From assembly GCF_900104415.1 (NCBI RefSeq), contig NZ_FMXR01000007.1, positions 62,001-126,000 of the forward strand: 64,000 nt of DNA, written 5' to 3'. The notes under the pieces were generated by a model. It did not search any database, was not told the origin of the DNA, and saw nothing but the letters and a program-made list of their open reading frames with translations. Below are positions 41,484 to 51,367 of the stretch, one piece after another; the stretch's first letter is position 1; the number at the start of each line of letters is the position of its first letter. The position numbers and the translations under genes were made by a program. The DNA is from Eubacterium oxidoreducens. GTDB taxonomy: Bacteria > Bacillota > Clostridia > Lachnospirales > Lachnospiraceae.

Positions 41484-41518
41484 CTAATAATACAATTGTA
41501 CAGGCAAAAAGGTTACAA
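41484..41518 (-). promoter_or_regulatory. Candidate ECF-type autoregulated promoter of the sigma operon
   Basis: On the minus strand, TTGTAACCTTTTTGCC (41503-41518 complement) resembles the TGTAAC/TGAAAC -35 of ECF promoters. TATTATTAG (complement of 41484-41492) lies in the -10 position, about 40 bp before the start codon. Confidence 0.45.
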
Positions 41519-41634
41519 GAAAAATAAAAAAATATAAAATCTGACAATCGATTTGCTTTTCTTGACGGCATGGTACATATTGCCTATAATTAAAATAACT
41601 TGCAAAAGACTTGAGTTAAGGATATAGAGAAAAT

Positions 41635-44600
41635 ATGTGGAGAAATGGGGAATGGACGAAAGAAAAAATTATAAATCGAAGCAAATCACTGCGAAAGTTC
41701 GGAGCGGTGGTTTGTTTTTGTATGTGTTGCATGATAGCTTTACCCATGTATGCTTCACAGACGGTGTCGACGGATACACAGGATGAGCAGCAGTCGACGT
41801 CAGGCATTGAACGACAGACGGTACGCGTTGGCTATTATGAAAGTGAAAACTTTATGGAAGGCGCATTTGATGGAGCGAAAAAAAGAGGTTATGCATATGA
41901 ATATTTGCAAAAAATCGCATATATTGCCGGTTGGCAATATGAATATGTCTATGTAAAAAATCGTGCATCGGCAATGAAAGAACTAGAAAGTGGAGATATC
42001 GATGTGCTTGCCGGTGTGGATAAGACCGAAGAGAATATGAAAGTGGCAGATTTTCCATATTCCGGCATGGGAAGAGAATATTACTATATCTTTATTCTAG
42101 AAGAACAAGAAGGTCAGTTTTCGGCAAAAGAAAAAGTGAAGGGCATAAGTGTAGGCGTGGTAAAAGGAACTTCACTGGTCAATCGCCTTAAGAGATGGAA
42201 CAAGGAAAACAAACAAAATATAGACATTGTTTCATATGACAGCGATGAACAAATGTTAGAGGCTTTGGAGAATCATGAAATTGCGGCGATTGCGGATAGA
42301 GACAGTGCGCATGTGGGAGATCATAATCTGATGCCACTTGCTAGAATCGGATATGCGGATTTTTATCTTGCTGTGAGTACCCAAAGAAGTGATTTGCTGC
42401 AGCAGTTAAATGAGGCACAGGTGGAAGTGGAAGAGTCTGAGCCATATCTGACAGCGCACCTGTCCGAAAAATATTTTGATACTGCCGGTGTAAAGACACA
42501 AGTATCCATAAATGAAAAAGAGTGGTTAAATGAGCATGATTCGATTACAATCGGATATTTAGAATCATTTGCGCCATTTTCTTCCTTGCGAAAAGGGAAG
42601 GCAGTTGGAACATTTATTGATGTTGTGAACAAAGCTTTTGAAGAAAAACATATTGATGTAGAGATTAATTTTGTTGCGTATGCAGATAATGAAGAGATGC
42701 TTGAGGATCTTAAAAGCGGTAAGCTGGATCTGATTGGGCCTGCCGCAGATGATTTGTCGGCAACGGAAACGAATGGTCTTATGCAAAGCAGCAATATTCT
42801 TGGCAGTCAGATGATTTTGGTATATAAGGATAATGCAGAGGCTATGGAAGATGGAAAGCTGGCGCTTATCAAAGGAAGCCCGATTCAAAGAACTTATCTG
42901 TCTGATTATTATCCGGAGGTAGAGTATGATGATTCGTATGCTTCTGTAGAGGAGTGTTTGCAAGCGGTAAGACGCGGCGAAGCAGACGGGACAATCTTAA
43001 ATACTTATACGGAAAGCTTGGAACTTCAAGGTGGCACTCAGTTCAAAAAGACACAGCTAGAAGGAGCGGTAGGGCTTTGTTATTATACGACGGTGGATAA
43101 GGCTCCTCTTTTGACGATTATCAATCGCGGCATTACCTCGTTGGGAGAAGATGAGATTGCAGTTTCGATTCGAGAGCATACAGACGAGGCATATTCTTTG
43201 TCTGCCGGAGAGTTTATTAGAGAATATGTCGTGCAGATTGTAATAGGAACAATTATCATTATCACACTTATTGTGGTATTGTTCTTACTTCTTTTTGTTC
43301 GAAATAAACAAAAAAAGCAGTTTGATTATATGGCACATCGCGATAGTATGACCGGAACGTATAATCGGCGTGCCTATGAAGAAAAGCTGAATGAACTTGG
43401 ACAAGAACCTCTTGCAGAGGATATTGTTTATGCAAGTTTTGATATTGATGATTTGAAAGGAACCAATGACACACTTGGACACCAGGCGGGAGATGAACTG
43501 ATTATTGGAACTGCCACGAGCCTGAAAAAAGTAATATCGCCATTCGGTGACATTTATCGTTTGGGCGGAGATGAGTTTGTGGCAATCTTCTTCGTTACGA
43601 AGGAGCAGTTAGAGGCAGTCAAGTTGCAGCTTAAGGAAGAATTGTCCAATTGGAATGGGGAATATATTGACAGTCTTTCGGTATCCGCAGGATTTGTGGA
43701 GGGAAGAGAATTTAAGATTGCGACCTTAGATGAACTTATTAAGCATGCGGATCAAAGAATGTATCGTGAGAAATTTGCCGGAAAGGATGTTTATACAGTT
43801 CGCTCAAGAATGGGCAATGTAAAGACGATTAATGGATATGGTAAGCTTGCTAAGAGTGAAGAAGAGACAGAAATGTTAGCAGCATTTGTGGCGGCTTATG
43901 AAGCAAGATACGATTTGCTGACGGGACTTCCGACCAGAGAATATTTTATGGAATTTGCAAATGATGCAGATAATCCGCTTTGTGATAAGTCGCTTATTCC
44001 GACAATTATTTCATTTAACTTCAATGGGTTTAAGGGATTTAATGCAGAATATGGCTTGACGGAAGGCGATAATCTTTTGGTTGCATTTGCCAGGATTTTA
44101 GAGGATATCTTTGGTAAGGAATATTGTGCAAGATTTGCGGAAGATCGCTTCTATGCAATGACGAAGCGAGAAGGATTAGAGGAACTTTTGAAACGCTTGT
44201 TTGAGCGTATCAGCTATGCGAATCATGGCCAGACACTTTCCATCAGAGCCGGTATTTATATTTTCAATGATGCAGATCCGGTAAATATCCATACGGCATG
44301 TGACCGCGCAAGAATTGCCTGTGATTTTGAAAAACGCAGTTATGAGTCTCGCTTTACTTTCTTTAATGAAATGATGAAGAAGGAGACGCAGAACAGAGAA
44401 TATATCATTAACAATTTTGACGCAGCGATAGAACGAGGTGATATTAAGGCGTATTATCAGCCTAAGATCTGTGCGAAAGATGGGAGCATTGTTGGATTTG
44501 AGGTTCTTGCAAGGTGGATGGATGCAGAGCTTGGAACCATCTCTCCGGGAGTGTTTATTCCGATTTTAGAAGAATATATGCTTACACATAAACTTGATGG

Positions 44601-45159
44601 TTATATTATCAGCAAAGTGGCAGAAGATCTAAGATGTGCAATGGATCATGGAATTCAAGTGGTGCCGGTATCTTTCAATGTGTCTAAGGTGGATTTTGTG
44701 GTTGTGGATCCGTTCACGGAGCTTATAAGAACCTTAGAGCAATATGATATTCCAAAGGAATTGATTCAAGTAGAGATTACAGAGTCTAATGTCATGAGTG
44801 CACCGCGTAAGATGCGCGGGGAGATTGCGAGATTTAGACAGAATGGATTCCAGGTATTAATGGATGATTATGGAAGTGGTTATTCTTCTCTTAGTACACT
44901 TCGTGATTTTGAATTTGATGAAATCAAAATCGACATGGGATTTATGAGAAATTTTGGAGAGCGTTCTAAGATTATTCTGAGAAATACCGTGCAGATGGCG
45001 CAGGAGTTTGGAATCCGTACGTTATGTGAAGGTGTGGAAGAACAAGAGCAGGTGGATTTCTTAAAGGAGATTGGCTGCGAGCTTATACAAGGATTCTATT
45101 ATGGAAAAGCAGAGCCGTATGATGTTGTACTTGAAAGATGGTTATCAGGGAAGTCCTAA
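41635..45159 (+). CDS. Periplasmic-binding-domain GGDEF-GGDEF-EAL protein
   Basis: 1174 residues. Signal/anchor helix (about 24-43), two tandem SBP_bac_3-type solute-binding domains (about 60-270, 'VRVGYYESENFMEG'; and 295-520, 'ITIGYLESFAPFSSL'), and a membrane helix (about 535-560). Then a GGDEF domain with intact 'RLGGDEFVAIF' (about 643), a second GGDEF whose motif is AEDRF (about 835) and so is catalytically dead, and a C-terminal EAL domain with 'GFEVLARW' (about 957), 'ITESNV', 'LMDDYGSGYSSL', 'EIKIDMGF' and 'CEGVEE', which keeps the metal and catalytic residues. It should sense a small molecule outside and make and/or degrade cyclic di-GMP inside. ATG 41635 has only a weak ribosome site. 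Confidence 0.92.
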   Translation: MWRNGEWTKEKIINRSKSLRKFGAVVCFCMCCMIALPMYASQTVSTDTQDEQQSTSGIERQTVRVGYYESENFMEGAFDGAKKRGYAYEYLQKIAYIAGWQYEYVYVKNRASAMKELESGDIDVLAGVDKTEENMKVADFPYSGMGREYYYIFILEEQEGQFSAKEKVKGISVGVVKGTSLVNRLKRWNKENKQNIDIVSYDSDEQMLEALENHEIAAIADRDSAHVGDHNLMPLARIGYADFYLAVSTQRSDLLQQLNEAQVEVEESEPYLTAHLSEKYFDTAGVKTQVSINEKEWLNEHDSITIGYLESFAPFSSLRKGKAVGTFIDVVNKAFEEKHIDVEINFVAYADNEEMLEDLKSGKLDLIGPAADDLSATETNGLMQSSNILGSQMILVYKDNAEAMEDGKLALIKGSPIQRTYLSDYYPEVEYDDSYASVEECLQAVRRGEADGTILNTYTESLELQGGTQFKKTQLEGAVGLCYYTTVDKAPLLTIINRGITSLGEDEIAVSIREHTDEAYSLSAGEFIREYVVQIVIGTIIIITLIVVLFLLLFVRNKQKKQFDYMAHRDSMTGTYNRRAYEEKLNELGQEPLAEDIVYASFDIDDLKGTNDTLGHQAGDELIIGTATSLKKVISPFGDIYRLGGDEFVAIFFVTKEQLEAVKLQLKEELSNWNGEYIDSLSVSAGFVEGREFKIATLDELIKHADQRMYREKFAGKDVYTVRSRMGNVKTINGYGKLAKSEEETEMLAAFVAAYEARYDLLTGLPTREYFMEFANDADNPLCDKSLIPTIISFNFNGFKGFNAEYGLTEGDNLLVAFARILEDIFGKEYCARFAEDRFYAMTKREGLEELLKRLFERISYANHGQTLSIRAGIYIFNDADPVNIHTACDRARIACDFEKRSYESRFTFFNEMMKKETQNREYIINNFDAAIERGDIKAYYQPKICAKDGSIVGFEVLARWMDAELGTISPGVFIPILEEYMLTHKLDGYIISKVAEDLRCAMDHGIQVVPVSFNVSKVDFVVVDPFTELIRTLEQYDIPKELIQVEITESNVMSAPRKMRGEIARFRQNGFQVLMDDYGSGYSSLSTLRDFEFDEIKIDMGFMRNFGERSKIILRNTVQMAQEFGIRTLCEGVEEQEQVDFLKEIGCELIQGFYYGKAEPYDVVLERWLSGKS

Positions 45160-45175
45160 GTGGCTTCCTTTTTTG
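45149..45175 (+). terminator. Terminator after GGDEF-EAL gene
   Basis: GGAAG (45149-45153) and CTTCC (45164-45168) followed by TTTTTT; the stem overlaps the last codons. Confidence 0.75.
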
Positions 45176-45213
45176 TAGACGAATTATTCTAAATATACTA
45201 TACTTTACTCATT

Positions 45214-45879
45214 ATGGAAGCGAGATTAAGTAAACTGAATGAAAATGAAATATTGATGTACCTTGGTCATCGCGGACAGGAAATTACCGATGAGATAAAG
45301 GCGCAGATAACATCTTGTATCAGGCAGGTAGAAGAAGTTGTAACGCCGCGACTTGTATATCGGATTGTCCCGCTTGAAGATGGAAAGACGCAGGAATTTT
45401 TATTAGATGGAAATGATGTTGCAAGGGAATTGGAAGGTTGCAATAGGGCAGTCTTTTTGGCAGTGACGCTTGGCAATCAGATTGAGCAGTTACTGATGAA
45501 ATTGGAGATTCGCAATCTTGCAGATGCGGTGATTATGGATGCAGTGGCAAGTGTTGCAGTTGAAAATATTTGCAATAATTTTGAGCAGGATCTGAGGGTG
45601 AAAGTCGGACTGGAAGGGGAATATCTAACAAGCCGTTTTAGTCCGGGGTATGGTGATTTGCCGCTGACTGTGCAAGGACAGTGGTGCAATGCACTGAATA
45701 CGGAAAAGAGAATCGGACTTGTTGTGACAACGAATCATTTGATGATTCCGCGAAAATCCGTGACGGCGGTAATGGGAATATCTGATACACCCCAAAAGCT
45801 ACGCCCAAGCGGTTGTGAGACTTGTAATATGTTTAGGAATTGTGAGTATAGAAAGGATGGAAAACACTGTCATGAATAA
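45214..45879 (+). CDS. Vitamin B12-dependent methionine synthase activation domain protein
   Basis: 221 residues. The sequence matches stand-alone versions of the MetH C-terminal activation (AdoMet-binding) domain: 'EEVVTPRLVYRIV', 'FLAVTLGNQIEQLL', 'SRFSPGYGDLPLTVQ' (the RxSPGYGD signature), 'LVVTTNHLMIPRKSVTAVMGIS', and a C-terminal 'CETCNMFRNCEYRKDGKHC' cysteine cluster. It would reactivate oxidised cobalamin on the partner MetH, which here lacks that domain. It overlaps metH by 8 bp. ATG 45214 has no strong ribosome site. Confidence 0.92.
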   Translation: MEARLSKLNENEILMYLGHRGQEITDEIKAQITSCIRQVEEVVTPRLVYRIVPLEDGKTQEFLLDGNDVARELEGCNRAVFLAVTLGNQIEQLLMKLEIRNLADAVIMDAVASVAVENICNNFEQDLRVKVGLEGEYLTSRFSPGYGDLPLTVQGQWCNALNTEKRIGLVVTTNHLMIPRKSVTAVMGISDTPQKLRPSGCETCNMFRNCEYRKDGKHCHE

Positions 45880-48202
45880 GTTGTGGCTGTTAGATGGAGC
45901 GATGGGAACTATGCTGCAAGGAGCAGGCCTTGCAATTGGAGATCGACCGGAGATTTTTGGAATGGAGCATCCGGATATTCTTGAGAAAATACATAAAAGT
46001 TATATTGAAGCTGGAAGTAACGTAATCTATGCGAATACATTTGGAGCGAATTCGCATAAATTAAAAGGAACCGGTCACAGCGTAGAAGAGGTGATTGGGG
46101 CGAATATTGCCATTGCGAAAAAAGCGGCGGGGAACAATGCGCAGGTGGCACTCGATATCGGACCGATTGGAGAGATGTTAGAGCCGCTTGGAACACTGGC
46201 TTTTGAAGAAGCTTATGAGATATATCGGGAAATGGTTGTAGCCGGGGAAAAGGCTGGTGCCGACAGAATTGTTTTTGAGACGATGACGGATCTTTATGAA
46301 GTAAAAGCAGCAGTGTTGGCGGCAAGAGAGCATACTTCGCTCCCAATCTGGGTGACAATGAGCTTTGAAAAAAACGGCCGTACATTTACCGGAACGACGG
46401 TAGAAAGTATGGCGGTCACGTTGCAGGGGCTTGGCGTAGATGCAATGGGCATCAACTGCTCACTTGGACCAAAAGAAATCTTTCCTTTGATTGAAAAGAT
46501 GTCGGAATGGACCAACCTGCCACTGATTGTAAAACCGAATGCGGGATTGCCGGATCCTAAGACCGGTGGATATGCGATGGACGCAGCCGAATTTGGAAGT
46601 CAGATGCAGGCATTTGCAGGTCTTGGTCTTACTATTATGGGTGGCTGTTGTGGTACGACGCCGGACTTTATTGCTTCTTTGCGGAATCTACAGCCGGCTA
46701 AAGTGCAGCATAAGACATTGCGAAGAGGTGTGTGTTCATCCGGTCAGATGTGTGAGTTTACGGGAGTCAATGTGATTGGAGAGCGCATCAATCCTACCGG
46801 TAAGAAGCGGTTTCAGCAGGCGCTGAAAGAACATGACTTGAATTATATTATGAATCAGGCCATTGAACAGGCGGATGGCGGTGCAGATATTCTAGATATC
46901 AATGTGGGACTTCCGGGAATCGATGAGCCGCAGATGATGGTGGAAGTCGTAAAGGCTGTGCAAAGCGTTGTGGATCTTCCGCTTCAGATTGATTCTTCCA
47001 ATCCGGAGGCAATTGAGGCCGGGCTGCGCGTGGTGAATGGTAGGGCAATTGTCAATTCGGTAAATGCAGAGCCGGATAAGATTGCATCTATTTTACCGAT
47101 TGTTAAGAAATATGGCGCTGCCGTGATTGGACTTACCATGGATCAAGATGGGATTCCGCAGTCAGCTGAGAAACGATTTGAACTTGCAGAATATATCTTA
47201 AAGGAAGCTTTGCACATCGGCATTCCAAGGGAAGATTTGTTAATCGATTGTCTTACGTTGACAATATCAGCTCAGCAAGAGCAGGCGGTGGAAACGCTTA
47301 AGGCAGTTCGAAAAGTGCATGAGGAGCTGGGGCTTCATTGTACTTTGGGCGTGAGCAATATTTCTTTTGGATTGCCTAAGAGAAATCATGTAACGACCAA
47401 TTTCCTGACGCAGGCGATGTGCTGTGGTCTTGATTTCCCAATCATTAATCCGAACTCCAAGGAGATTATGGATACCGTTGTTTCCTATAAGGCTTTGTCC
47501 GGTGAGGATGCAGGATGTGCTTCTTATATAGAGCGTTTTGCCAACGAGAAGACGGAGCAAAAGGAGACGACCGGTCCGCAGGAGATGTCAGTGGAAGGTG
47601 CAATCTTAAAGGGGCTTAAGGAGGAGACGAAGAATCTGACTAAGCAGTTGCTAGAATCTATGTCGGAGCTTGATGTGATTAATAAAAAGCTGATTCCGGC
47701 GCTAGACGTTGTGGGTGAGAAGTATGAAAAGCAGGAGATCTTTTTGCCACAGCTTATTAATTCGGCTAATGCGGCCTGCGCCGGCTTTGATTATATCAAA
47801 GAGGTGATTGCAAGACGCGGCGGTGAAAATGTATCTAAGGGAAAGATTATTGTAGCAACTGTCGAAGGCGATATTCACGATATTGGTAAGAATATTGTGA
47901 AGGTTGTTTTGGAAAATTATGGATATCAAGTGATCGATTTAGGCCGTGATGTGCCGGTGCAAAAGGTTGTGGAAACGGCTATTGAACAGGATGTGCATCT
48001 CATTGGTTTGTCGGCGCTTATGACAACGACAGTTGTATCTATGAAAAAAACCATTGAGGCACTTCGGGAAGCGGCTCATCCTTGTAAGGTATTTGTAGGA
48101 GGAGCTGTTTTAACACCGGAGTATGCCAAGGAAATTGGAGCGGATTATTATACCAAGGATGCAAAAGCCTCGGTAGATGTTGCAAAAGAAGTATTGGAGT
48201 AA
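45872..48202 (+). CDS. metH: Cobalamin-dependent methionine synthase (without activation domain)
   Basis: 776 residues from ATG 45872. Domains: homocysteine S-methyltransferase (about 1-290; zinc Cys in 'MGINCSLG' and 'IMGGCCGTTP', about 257), pterin-binding (about 305-560; 'VIGERINPTGKKRF', 'ILDINVGLPG'), B12 cap helices and Rossmann B12-binding domain with 'VEGDIHDIGKNIV' (about 664-676; His is the cobalt ligand). It moves a methyl group from methyl-tetrahydrofolate via cob(I)alamin to homocysteine. The C-terminal reactivation domain is encoded separately just upstream. The next gene starts 4 bp after the stop. Confidence 0.95.
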   Translation: MNKLWLLDGAMGTMLQGAGLAIGDRPEIFGMEHPDILEKIHKSYIEAGSNVIYANTFGANSHKLKGTGHSVEEVIGANIAIAKKAAGNNAQVALDIGPIGEMLEPLGTLAFEEAYEIYREMVVAGEKAGADRIVFETMTDLYEVKAAVLAAREHTSLPIWVTMSFEKNGRTFTGTTVESMAVTLQGLGVDAMGINCSLGPKEIFPLIEKMSEWTNLPLIVKPNAGLPDPKTGGYAMDAAEFGSQMQAFAGLGLTIMGGCCGTTPDFIASLRNLQPAKVQHKTLRRGVCSSGQMCEFTGVNVIGERINPTGKKRFQQALKEHDLNYIMNQAIEQADGGADILDINVGLPGIDEPQMMVEVVKAVQSVVDLPLQIDSSNPEAIEAGLRVVNGRAIVNSVNAEPDKIASILPIVKKYGAAVIGLTMDQDGIPQSAEKRFELAEYILKEALHIGIPREDLLIDCLTLTISAQQEQAVETLKAVRKVHEELGLHCTLGVSNISFGLPKRNHVTTNFLTQAMCCGLDFPIINPNSKEIMDTVVSYKALSGEDAGCASYIERFANEKTEQKETTGPQEMSVEGAILKGLKEETKNLTKQLLESMSELDVINKKLIPALDVVGEKYEKQEIFLPQLINSANAACAGFDYIKEVIARRGGENVSKGKIIVATVEGDIHDIGKNIVKVVLENYGYQVIDLGRDVPVQKVVETAIEQDVHLIGLSALMTTTVVSMKKTIEALREAAHPCKVFVGGAVLTPEYAKEIGADYYTKDAKASVDVAKEVLE

Positions 48203-48206
48203 AATT

Positions 48207-49967
48207 ATGAATAGGGTTAATTTATTATTTGATGGTGGAACAGGTACCTATTTTGCGCAAAAGAATCACAAGATGGGACTTGGTTCGGAATATGCGAATC
48301 TTAGCAATCCAAAGTTGATTCGTGAGATTCATACGGAGTATCTGGAGGCTGGTTGTAACGCGATTAAGACGAATACGTTTGCAGTAAATCGTATTGCTAT
48401 GGCCGGTGATGAGGAAAAGGTGAAGGAAATCATAGCTGCTGCATGGGAGAATGCCTGCGCTGCGGTAAAGGATTATGAAGCTGAAATATTTGCAGATATC
48501 GGTCCGATTTCAAATCTTTCGGAGAAATCAGATGTTGCAAAGGAATATTGCTTTGTGGCGCAGATTTTTTTAGAGCTTGGTGCCAAGAAGTTTTTGTTTG
48601 AGACAAATGCAAATACCGAAGGTTTGAAAGAGGCGGCGGCCTATATTAAGCAGCGCTGTCCGGACGCGTATATTATTACCAGTTTTGCAGTCCTTCCGGA
48701 TGGATATACCAGAGACGGTGCGATGGTATCGGACTTATTAGAGGAGATAAAGGCGTGCAAGGATGTGGATGTGTTTGGATTAAATTGTGTCTGTGGCGCG
48801 CGTCATATGCTTTCGCTGATTCAGGATTTGAATCTGGAAGGTGTCACATTTGCTGCCATGCCAAATGCCGGATATCCAATTGTTATTAACAACAGGACTT
48901 TTTATGATGGAGATCCAAAATATTTTGCAGAGCAGTTGGCTAAGATGGCAGCCTTGGGAGTGAAAATCCTTGGCGGGTGCTGTGGTACGACGCCGGCACA
49001 TATAGAGTTTACAAAAAAAGCACTGGATGGCATACCGCAGATTGTCAGCAAACCGGCAAACCACAAGGAAGAGGAAAGTCTTAGTGCGCGTCTGGAAAGT
49101 CCGTTTTGGAATCGATTAAAAAGTGGTAAGAAGGTAGTAGCCGTAGAACTTGATTCGCCGGCCAACACGAACCTCGATAAGTTTATGAGCGGTGCCTGGG
49201 AATTGAAGGGCGCCGGAGCAGATATCATTACGATTGCAGATTGTCCAATCGCCAGAGCGCGTATGGATTCGACGCTTCTTGCTTGCAAGATCAAAAGAGA
49301 AATGAATCTGGATGCGATGCCGCATATGACCTGTCGGGATCGTAATTTGAATGCAACCAAAGCGTTGCTTCTTGGTTCTTATGCAGAAGGAATCCGCAAT
49401 GTACTTTTGATTACAGGAGATCCGATTCCGACGGCGGAGCGTGATGAGGTCAAGAGTGTGTACCAGTTTAATTCGAGAAAACTGGCAGGATTTGTTGGTT
49501 CTCTTGGCAAAAATGTATTGCCGGATGAGTTTCATATGTTTGGTGCGCTTAATGTGAATGCAGTGAATTTTGATGTGCAGATCCGCCTTGCGAAAGAGAA
49601 GATGGAGCGAGGTATCATTGGCTTTTTGACGCAGCCTGTTCTTACGAAGGAAGCTCTGGATAATATAAAGCGAGCCAAGCAAGAACTTGGTGCCTATATT
49701 CTAGGAGGCGTGATTCCGGTAGTCAGTGCAAGAAATGCAAGATTTATGAATAGTGAAATTAGTGGAATCAAGGTTGCACCGGAGATTATCGAGCGTTATG
49801 AAGGGAAGGATCGTGCGCAAAGCGAACAGCTTGCAATTGAGATTTCGGTTGACATTATGAAGAAAATCAGCCCTTATGTAGATGGTTATTATCTGATGAC
49901 GCCGTTTGGCAGAACAAGATTGATTGCAGAGATTCTTAAGGCATTTGCAGAACAAGAGGAAGTATGA
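48207..49967 (+). CDS. Bifunctional homocysteine S-methyltransferase / methylenetetrahydrofolate reductase
   Basis: 586 residues from ATG 48207 ('MNRVNLLFDGGTGTYF'). The N-terminal half is a second homocysteine methyltransferase domain with zinc Cys in 'FGLNCVCGARH' and 'ILGGCCGTTP' (about 255). The C-terminal half (about 305-586) is a MetF-type TIM barrel ('VVAVELDSPANTN', 'PHMTCRDRN', 'NVLLITGDP', 'FLTQPV'). It would reduce methylene-THF to methyl-THF, feeding the adjacent MetH. Operon with metH (4-bp gap) and ended by a strong terminator. Confidence 0.93.
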   Translation: MNRVNLLFDGGTGTYFAQKNHKMGLGSEYANLSNPKLIREIHTEYLEAGCNAIKTNTFAVNRIAMAGDEEKVKEIIAAAWENACAAVKDYEAEIFADIGPISNLSEKSDVAKEYCFVAQIFLELGAKKFLFETNANTEGLKEAAAYIKQRCPDAYIITSFAVLPDGYTRDGAMVSDLLEEIKACKDVDVFGLNCVCGARHMLSLIQDLNLEGVTFAAMPNAGYPIVINNRTFYDGDPKYFAEQLAKMAALGVKILGGCCGTTPAHIEFTKKALDGIPQIVSKPANHKEEESLSARLESPFWNRLKSGKKVVAVELDSPANTNLDKFMSGAWELKGAGADIITIADCPIARARMDSTLLACKIKREMNLDAMPHMTCRDRNLNATKALLLGSYAEGIRNVLLITGDPIPTAERDEVKSVYQFNSRKLAGFVGSLGKNVLPDEFHMFGALNVNAVNFDVQIRLAKEKMERGIIGFLTQPVLTKEALDNIKRAKQELGAYILGGVIPVVSARNARFMNSEISGIKVAPEIIERYEGKDRAQSEQLAIEISVDIMKKISPYVDGYYLMTPFGRTRLIAEILKAFAEQEEV

Positions 49968-49989
49968 CAACACAACAGATAAACTAGAG

Positions 49990-50037
49990 AAAAAAGGAGA
50001 TTATGTGAGCAAAACTGCTTACATAATCTCTTTTTTC
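49990..50037. terminator. Bidirectional terminator after methionine operon
   Basis: GAGATTATGTGAGCA pairs with TGCTTACATAATCTC around AAAC; A-run before, TTTTTT after. Serves both the methionine operon and the convergent thioesterase unit. Confidence 0.9.
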
Positions 50038-50061
50038 ACTTCGAAAAGTGTGCAAGACACA

Positions 50062-50805
50062 TCAGTTCATTTGTTTTGGCATAATCACAACGGCACAATA
50101 GCAATCTCCATCAGCGCTATTGAGCGCAATCATGATAGCGCCATCATCCAAATTATACCGAACAGGACAAATTAAATCATCTAACATGGCCTGCTTTTTA
50201 TACTCTACACGCAGTTCGCGCAGTTTAAGATTAGATGGCAGATAAGAAAATGCAATTTTGATATATTGTCCATTGTTAACATGATGATTGGTATCAAGCA
50301 TATCAGATGTAACGGTGATGGGTTTAAGCTTTTCACCGGTAAGATCAGTTGGAATCTTGATTTTGCGTGGAGCGTAGTCCATTTCAAGCTTTTCGCCAAT
50401 GCCATAAGCATCCTTCATCTCCTCAGATGCTCTGACAGGAGTCATAGAATTGGTGTTAATATGGGACCAGACCGAATTACCGTAGGCAAGACGGTTGCCA
50501 TTGGCATCATCAAGATAGAAATTGCGATGTCCCCAAAACCCTTTGATGCTGTGTGCAATCGTACCAACCGTGACAACATCGCCGCCTTCAGGCATATCAT
50601 GAATCAGGATTTGCCAGAAATTAACCATCCAGACAAGGTGATGCTCGCGGGTAAAGTTAACACCATATCCGGCGTCCTCGGCGTGGAAGATGGAACAGTC
50701 CTGGAAATAGTCCATTAATCCTTGTATTGTCAATTTGTTGTTTTCGTCGGATTCACTATATCGAATCCGAGCCTCGAAACTATAGCTTTTATCTTCGTTA
50801 AACAT
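50062..50805 (-). CDS. Acyl-ACP thioesterase (FatA/FatB-like)
   Basis: 247 residues, two hot-dog halves. The N-terminal half has 'SYSFEARIRYSESDENNKLTIQGLMDYFQDCSIFHAED' and 'LVWMVNFWQILIHDMP'. The C-terminal half has 'DTNHHVNNGQYIKIAF', the Asn/His motif of plant-type and bacterial acyl-ACP thioesterases. It would release free fatty acids from acyl-ACP, modulating fatty-acid chain length. A small hypothetical gene lies 5 bp upstream on the same strand, so the two are an operon. Confidence 0.93.
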   Translation of the reverse strand: MFNEDKSYSFEARIRYSESDENNKLTIQGLMDYFQDCSIFHAEDAGYGVNFTREHHLVWMVNFWQILIHDMPEGGDVVTVGTIAHSIKGFWGHRNFYLDDANGNRLAYGNSVWSHINTNSMTPVRASEEMKDAYGIGEKLEMDYAPRKIKIPTDLTGEKLKPITVTSDMLDTNHHVNNGQYIKIAFSYLPSNLKLRELRVEYKKQAMLDDLICPVRYNLDDGAIMIALNSADGDCYCAVVIMPKQMN

Positions 50806-50810
50806 GTCGG

Positions 50811-51248
50811 TTATTCTGCGAAAGAGTCTTCGTTAAGACCTAGCAGTCCTTTCAATTTAGTGGTTTCCCCCTCACGAACTTCCTTAGAAAGTGTACCGGT
50901 TTTAAAGACAATGTCTTGTACATGCATAAAAAGTGCGAAGATTGTTTCGTTCTCGTCGGATACGAAATTCGTCTTAGAACGATTGTTGTTCGTCACCTTG
51001 CGGAAAATGCTTTGCTTGACAGCCATGGCAGATAATGATCTGGCTTCCCAGCCATTGTGCTTGGCATTTTGAAGATTCTTAGGCTTTAGCGCTAGAAGTC
51101 CCTTTTCTGATTGTTTATAGATGTCTTCTAGAACCGGACCGGATGAGAATTGCTGTTTGAATTTATCTAAAGTGCGAAGTAAATCTTCCGGATTCATACC
51201 TGGAATGTTGTAGTTTTTCAATTTGTTGCGATTATGAAATAACCCCAT
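50811..51248 (-). CDS. Hypothetical protein upstream of acyl-ACP thioesterase
   Basis: 145 residues; ATG 51248 with GGAGG 8 bp upstream. Rich in K, N and L with likely helices (MNPEDLLRTLDKFKQQFSSGPVLEDIYKQSEKGLLALKPKN; 'TIFALFMHVQDIVFKTGTLSKEV'). No signal peptide, membrane helix or known motif. I do not recognise it. Only 5 bp separate it from the thioesterase gene, indicating co-transcription. Confidence 0.7.
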   Translation of the reverse strand: MGLFHNRNKLKNYNIPGMNPEDLLRTLDKFKQQFSSGPVLEDIYKQSEKGLLALKPKNLQNAKHNGWEARSLSAMAVKQSIFRKVTNNNRSKTNFVSDENETIFALFMHVQDIVFKTGTLSKEVREGETTKLKGLLGLNEDSFAE

Positions 51249-51367
51249 TATAGTGACCTCCGATTGTTTATAAAAATATTATAACATAGATTTTATTTTT
51301 GTATTGTTGTTATAACTATAAGGTGGTAAAATGAGAAAAAAGTACCAAACTCGAAAGGTGTGATGTT

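Noticed and set aside
45160-45213. S-box or cobalamin riboswitch before the methionine operon
   Set aside because: Only 54 bp separate it from the previous terminator, too short for either riboswitch, and no conserved core was seen.
49116-49682. A 188-codon minus-strand open frame opposite the MTHFR fusion gene
   Set aside because: Antisense to a well-supported gene; no start site or protein features.
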